Source: Bacteroidota bacterium
Lineage (GTDB): Bacteria > Bacteroidota > Bacteroidia > Cytophagales > Cyclobacteriaceae
DNA: 64,000 nt
Direction of reading: 5' to 3'
Assembly: GCA_947470895.1 (NCBI GenBank)
Contig: CANIVF010000006.1
Coordinates: 1-64,000, forward strand
Below, piece by piece: positions 63,633 to 64,000 of the stretch. A program made the position numbers and the translations under genes. The first letter of the stretch is position 1. Each line of letters begins with the position of its first letter. A model generated the notes under the pieces. The model did no database searches. It was not told the origin of the DNA and saw only the letters and a program-made list of their open reading frames with translations.

Positions 63633-64000
63633 TTGGATAAATTTGTTTTCATTGTCGATGATGATCCGGTGTACCTTAAGTTCATGAAAGAACATTTTAA
63701 ACAATTGGGCGGGTTTCAAACGGAGATATTTTTAAAGGGAGATGATGCCATCAAGAAGATCAGAGAACTGAGACCGTATTTGGTAATTCTGGATAATCAT
63801 CTTGAAGAGCCTAACAAAAGCGGAATCCATTACTTAAAGTTGATATCAAAAGTAAAACCTCGCATTCCTGTAATTTATATTACTGCAGACACCGATCCTA
63901 GGTTAAGAAAAACGGTGGAAAAAATGGGAGTAGATAGTTACATTATTAAAGACAGTGCTTTTTTGGTTTATCTGCGCACAGCATTAGATGACATTGCAAA
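63633..64000 (+). CDS. Response regulator receiver protein (partial)
   Basis: Frame open from TTG 63633 to the window edge, 122 codons. Receiver domain with acidic pocket D9-D10, phospho-acceptor D54 (VILDNHLEE), T84 (YITAD) and K106 (IIKDSAF). The output domain, if any, lies beyond the window. TTG is chosen because no upstream ATG exists in frame; a weak -7 element TACTTTAG is at 63603-63610. Confidence 0.85.
   Translation, partial: MDKFVFIVDDDPVYLKFMKEHFKQLGGFQTEIFLKGDDAIKKIRELRPYLVILDNHLEEPNKSGIHYLKLISKVKPRIPVIYITADTDPRLRKTVEKMGVDSYIIKDSAFLVYLRTALDDIA

Overview
The window is a chromosomal segment of a Bacteroidota bacterium, most likely of the order Cytophagales. Evidence: several promoters fit the Bacteroidota form TTTG-N19-TAnnTTTG with little Shine-Dalgarno signal; there are TonB-dependent and carboxypeptidase-regulatory-domain outer-membrane proteins, a DAHP synthase fused to chorismate mutase, an alpha-2-macroglobulin with a CIEQ thioester, and the order tRNAs-tuf-tRNA-Trp-secE-nusG-rplKAJL-rpoBC followed by a DUF3467 gene. 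Species assignment is inference; no rRNA is present.

Layout. 1-4500 is an accessory patch: the end of an IS21-like element that cuts into a small secreted-protein gene, a secreted TPR protein, small hypothetical genes, a gene split by an in-frame TGA, a 397-residue protein of unknown role and a ParE/RelE-type toxin-antitoxin pair. 4600-12080 is housekeeping: prfB with its programmed +1 frameshift, an MFS exporter, a YhhN-family protein, MgtC, ribH, a membrane-anchored TPR protein, pdhA, recF and a DUF721/DciA-like gene. 12130-32760 is the translation and transcription core: tRNA-Tyr, -Gly, -Thr, tuf, tRNA-Trp, secE, nusG, rplK, rplA, rplJ, rplL, rpoB, rpoC, DUF3467, a large carboxypeptidase-regulatory/plug protein, then rpsL, rpsG, fusA, rpsJ closed by a strong terminator. 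32840-37440 holds a TonB-dependent receptor, a TauE/SafE exporter, a SET-domain protein and a small lipoprotein.

37530-42580 is an aromatic amino acid operon: prephenate dehydratase, aminotransferase, prephenate dehydrogenase, DAHP synthase/chorismate mutase and an M15 peptidase, mostly with overlapping ends. It is preceded by a 25-codon leader with eight consecutive Phe/Tyr codons, a 13-bp terminator and a competing antiterminator arm. This Phe/Tyr attenuator is the clearest regulatory discovery here.

43570-64000: an 1855-residue alpha-2-macroglobulin; a TetR regulator; a cluster coding two exported leucine-rich-repeat proteins (one broken by an amber codon), a small basic protein, an SPFH/prohibitin-like lipoprotein and an outer-membrane-type protein; then a five-gene minus-strand unit (icd, a 96-residue protein, a DUF6671 zinc-cluster protein, an SbtA-like bicarbonate permease, TerC) divergent from a LysR regulator; then an ArsC/Spx-like protein, an unknown protein, penicillin-binding protein 1C and the start of a response regulator cut by the window edge. 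The cluster at 50.5-54.5 kb and the LysR-icd-SbtA neighbourhood are the best candidates for undescribed multi-gene systems.
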